Below are positions 62,089 through 64,000 of a stretch of 64,000 bases of DNA, piece by piece. The position numbers and the translations under genes are program-made. Numbering within the stretch: position 1 is the first letter of the stretch; every line of letters begins with the position of its first letter. The stretch is from Colletes latitarsis (lineage: Eukaryota; Arthropoda; Insecta; Hymenoptera; Colletidae): NCBI RefSeq assembly GCF_051014445.1, contig NC_135141.1, positions 3,968,001 through 4,032,000 of the forward strand, in the 5' to 3' direction. The notes beneath the pieces are model-generated. The model saw only the letters and a program-made list of their open reading frames with translations, was not told where the DNA came from and ran no database searches.

Positions 62089-64000
62089 TGCGCGCATAAC
62101 CCAGACCTAACCCAGAACTAACCGGTGTTATCCTCCAAAATATTGATCGAAACCAAATTTAATGGTCTGTTTCTGTGTGGTACCGCATTACTACGTGATT
62201 CAAACCCGAAAAAACCCAGGATCTGGCCAACAAATATACTAAGAAGTCAAAATCATGAGCGAGATGCGGGCATAAGCCAGACCTAACCCAGCCCTAACCT
62301 GTTTTATTCTCCAAAATATTGATCGAAACCAGGTTTTATTGACTGTTACTGTGTGGTACCACATTACTACGCCATTCAAACAGGGTAAAACCCAGGTCCT
62401 GGCCAACAAGTATGCGATGAAGGCTGAATCATGATCGAGATGCGGGCATAACCCAGACCAAACCCAGACGTAACCGGTGTTATCCTCCAAAATATTGATC
62501 GAAACCAGCTTTAATTGACTGTTTCTATGTGGTACAACATTTCTACGTGATTCAAACCCGAAGAAACCCAGGATCTGGCCAACATGTGTGCATAGAAGGC
62601 AAAATCATGAGCCAGATGCGGGCATAACCCAGACCTAACCTAGACCTAACCGGTTTTATCCTCTAAAATATTGATCGAAACCAGCTTTAATTGACTGTTT
62701 CAATGTGGTACAACATTACTACGTGATTGAAACCCGAAGAAACCCAGGATCTGGCCAACATGTGTGCATAGAAGGCAAAATCATGATCGATATGCGGGCA
62801 TAACCCAGACCTAACCCAGACCTTACCGGTGTCATCCTTTAAAATATTGATCGAAACCAAGTTTAATGGGCCGTTTCAGTGCGGTATCACATTACTACGT
62901 GACTCAAACCCGAAAAAAACCCAGGATCTGGCCAACAAGTATGCGAAGAAGGCAAAATCATGAGCGAGATGCGGGCATAAGCCAGACCTAAGCCAGACCT
63001 AACCGGTGTCATCCTTTAAAATGTTGATCGAAACCAAGTTTAATGGACTGTTTCAGTGTGGTACCACATTACAACGTGACTCAAACCCGAAAAAACCCAG
63101 GGTCTGGCCAACAAGTATGCGAAGAAGGTAAAATCATGAGCCAGATGCGGGCATAAGCCAGACCTAACCCAGACCTAAACGGTTTTATCCTCTAAAATAT
63201 TGATTGAAACCAGGTTTTATTGACTGTTACTGTGTGGTACCACATTACTACGTGATTCAATCCACAGAAAACCTAGGATCTGGCCAACAAGAATGCGGAA
63301 AAGGTAAAATCATGAGCCAGATGCGGGCATAACGCAGACCTAACCCAGACCTAACCGGTGTTATCCTCTAAAATGTGGATCGAAGCCAGCTTTAATTGAC
63401 TGTTTCAGTGTGGTACCGCATTACTACGTGACTCAAACACGAAAAAACCCAGATTCTGGCCAACAAGTATGCGAAGAAGGCAAAATCATGAGCCAGATGT
63501 GGGCATAACCCAGACCTAACCCAGACCTAACCGGTTTTATCCTGTAGAATATTGACCGAAACCAGCTTTAATTGACTGTTTCAATGTGGTACAATATTAC
63601 TACGTGATTCAAATTCGAGAAAACCCAGGATCTGGCCAACAAGTATGCGAAGAAGGCAAAATCATGAGGCAGATGCGTGCATAAGCCAGACCTAACCCAG
63701 ACCTAACCGGTTCTATCCTCTAAAATATTGATTGAAACCTGGTTTTATTGACTGCTACTGTGTGGTACCACATTACTACGTGATTCAAATCCGAAAAACC
63801 CAGGATCTGGCCAACAAGTATGCGAAGAAGGCAAAATCTTGAGCCAGATGCGGGCATAAGCCAGACCTAACCGGTTTTGTCCTCTAAAATATTGATCGAA
63901 ACCAGGCTTTATTGACTGTTACTGTGTGGCACCACATTACTACGTGATTCAAATCCGAAAAAACCTAGGATCTGGCCAACATGTGTGCAAAGAAGGCAAA
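62089..64000. repeat. Mixed satellite at the right edge
   Basis: Eleven or so monomers. It includes the strongly diverged GCCATTCAAACAGGG monomer (62381-62480, as at 50698-50797), a tandem pair of one variant (62493-62844), a run like 48050-48300 with GATTCAATCCACAG, and a run like 56545-56800 with CTGTAGAATATTG. The array continues past the window end. Confidence 0.85.
62493..62844. repeat. Tandem pair of one variant monomer (176 bp twice)
   Basis: Monomers 62493-62668 and 62669-62844 share CATGTGTGCATAGAAGG and CCCGAAGAAACCC, and both read GTGGTACAACAT in place of the palindrome. They differ at a few bases (TTTCTATG against TTTCAATG, and GATTCAAACCC against GATTGAAACCC). This is a recent single-monomer duplication in which the dyad is lost in both copies. 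Confidence 0.85.

Larger units (their letters stand above)
1..64000. repeat. Tandem satellite array, monomer about 165-178 bp, whole window
   Basis: Every line of the window can be phased to one monomer beginning TATTGATCGA (variants TGTGGATCGA, TGTTGATCGA, TAGTGATCGA). Sixteen monomers fill 2808 bp, so the mean is about 175.5 bp and the window holds roughly 365 copies. All copies I read are in the same direction, and both ends of the window are inside the array. Nothing interrupts it: no transposable element, gene or unique spacer. Known biology: monomers near nucleosome-repeat length in long, single-orientation, HOR-structured arrays are typical of centromeric satellites in plants and animals. 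That this is a functional centromere is inference. The family is not one I recognise. Confidence 0.98.

Noticed and set aside
1..64000. CRISPR array
   Set aside because: Repeats are adjacent 165-178 bp monomers with no short repeat and unique spacer pattern, no leader and no cas genes.
1..64000. Transposon insertions, tRNA or rRNA genes, origin or attachment sites
   Set aside because: I looked for breaks in monomer phasing, terminal repeats, target-site duplications and RNA-like folds and found no non-satellite stretch.
1..64000. Identification as a named plant or animal centromere satellite
   Set aside because: The monomer does not match the Arabidopsis 178-bp or human alpha satellite sequences as I know them, and I cannot search a library, so no family name is given.

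Overview
The window is one uninterrupted tandem satellite DNA array. From base 1 to base 64000 it consists of head-to-tail copies of a monomer of about 165-178 bp. I counted 16 monomers in 2808 bp (mean 175.5 bp), which gives roughly 365 monomers in the window. All monomers I read point the same way. I found no gene, RNA gene, transposon, CRISPR array, long unique sequence or inversion. Short open frames (63-89 codons) recur only because the same monomer types recur, and I reject them as genes. The organism is a eukaryote and the region is most likely centromeric or pericentromeric heterochromatin. A plant is my best guess, from the monomer length near the nucleosome repeat and the retained but partly decayed CpG sites. 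I do not recognise the satellite family and cannot name the species.

Monomer anatomy, phased on the start TATTGATCGA: a TTTTATTGACTG-like stretch; a 12-bp perfect palindrome TGTGGTACCACA with a KpnI site at its centre; CGTGATTCAAA; an A-tract in CCGAAAAAACCC; a small inverted repeat CCAG-GAT-CTGG; TATGCGAAGAAGGC; ATCATGAGCCAGATGC; one or two copies of an 11-bp unit CCCAGACCTAA; then ACCGG and TTATCCTCTAAAA. One versus two copies of the 11-bp unit is the main reason monomers are about 165 or about 176 bp long.

Layout: the array is a mosaic of nested higher-order repeats (HORs). (1) 1-6038 holds a 16-monomer, 2808-bp unit in two nearly identical adjacent copies. (2) 6.6-19.4 kb alternates two blocks, here called P and Q, with an overall period near 9.45 kb. 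P carries a 354-bp dimer present in 2, 2, 2 and 3 copies in successive P blocks and in one copy, plus fragments, further right. (3) 19.4-24.3 kb is a roughly 2.45-kb tandem pair differing by two-monomer steps. (4) 24.3-28.4 kb is a patchwork of earlier blocks with sharp chimeric junctions. (5) 28.4-39.1 kb holds three tandem units of 3299, 3825 and 3660 bp, with a fourth relative at 44.2-47.5 kb. (6) 39.1-44.2 kb has short local HORs (a 528-bp trimer twice, a 693-bp tetramer three times with gaps). (7) 47.5-64 kb is dominated by a unit of about 4.9-5.9 kb present twice plus a partial third copy.

No genes work together here. The interest lies in how the array evolves: repeated unequal exchange at whole-monomer steps, conversion-like single-monomer patches, slippage of the 11-bp unit, and local domains with private monomer variants. 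All coordinates of repeat correspondences were obtained by matching distinctive variants by eye. Boundaries are good to about 10-30 bp, and identities are qualitative.
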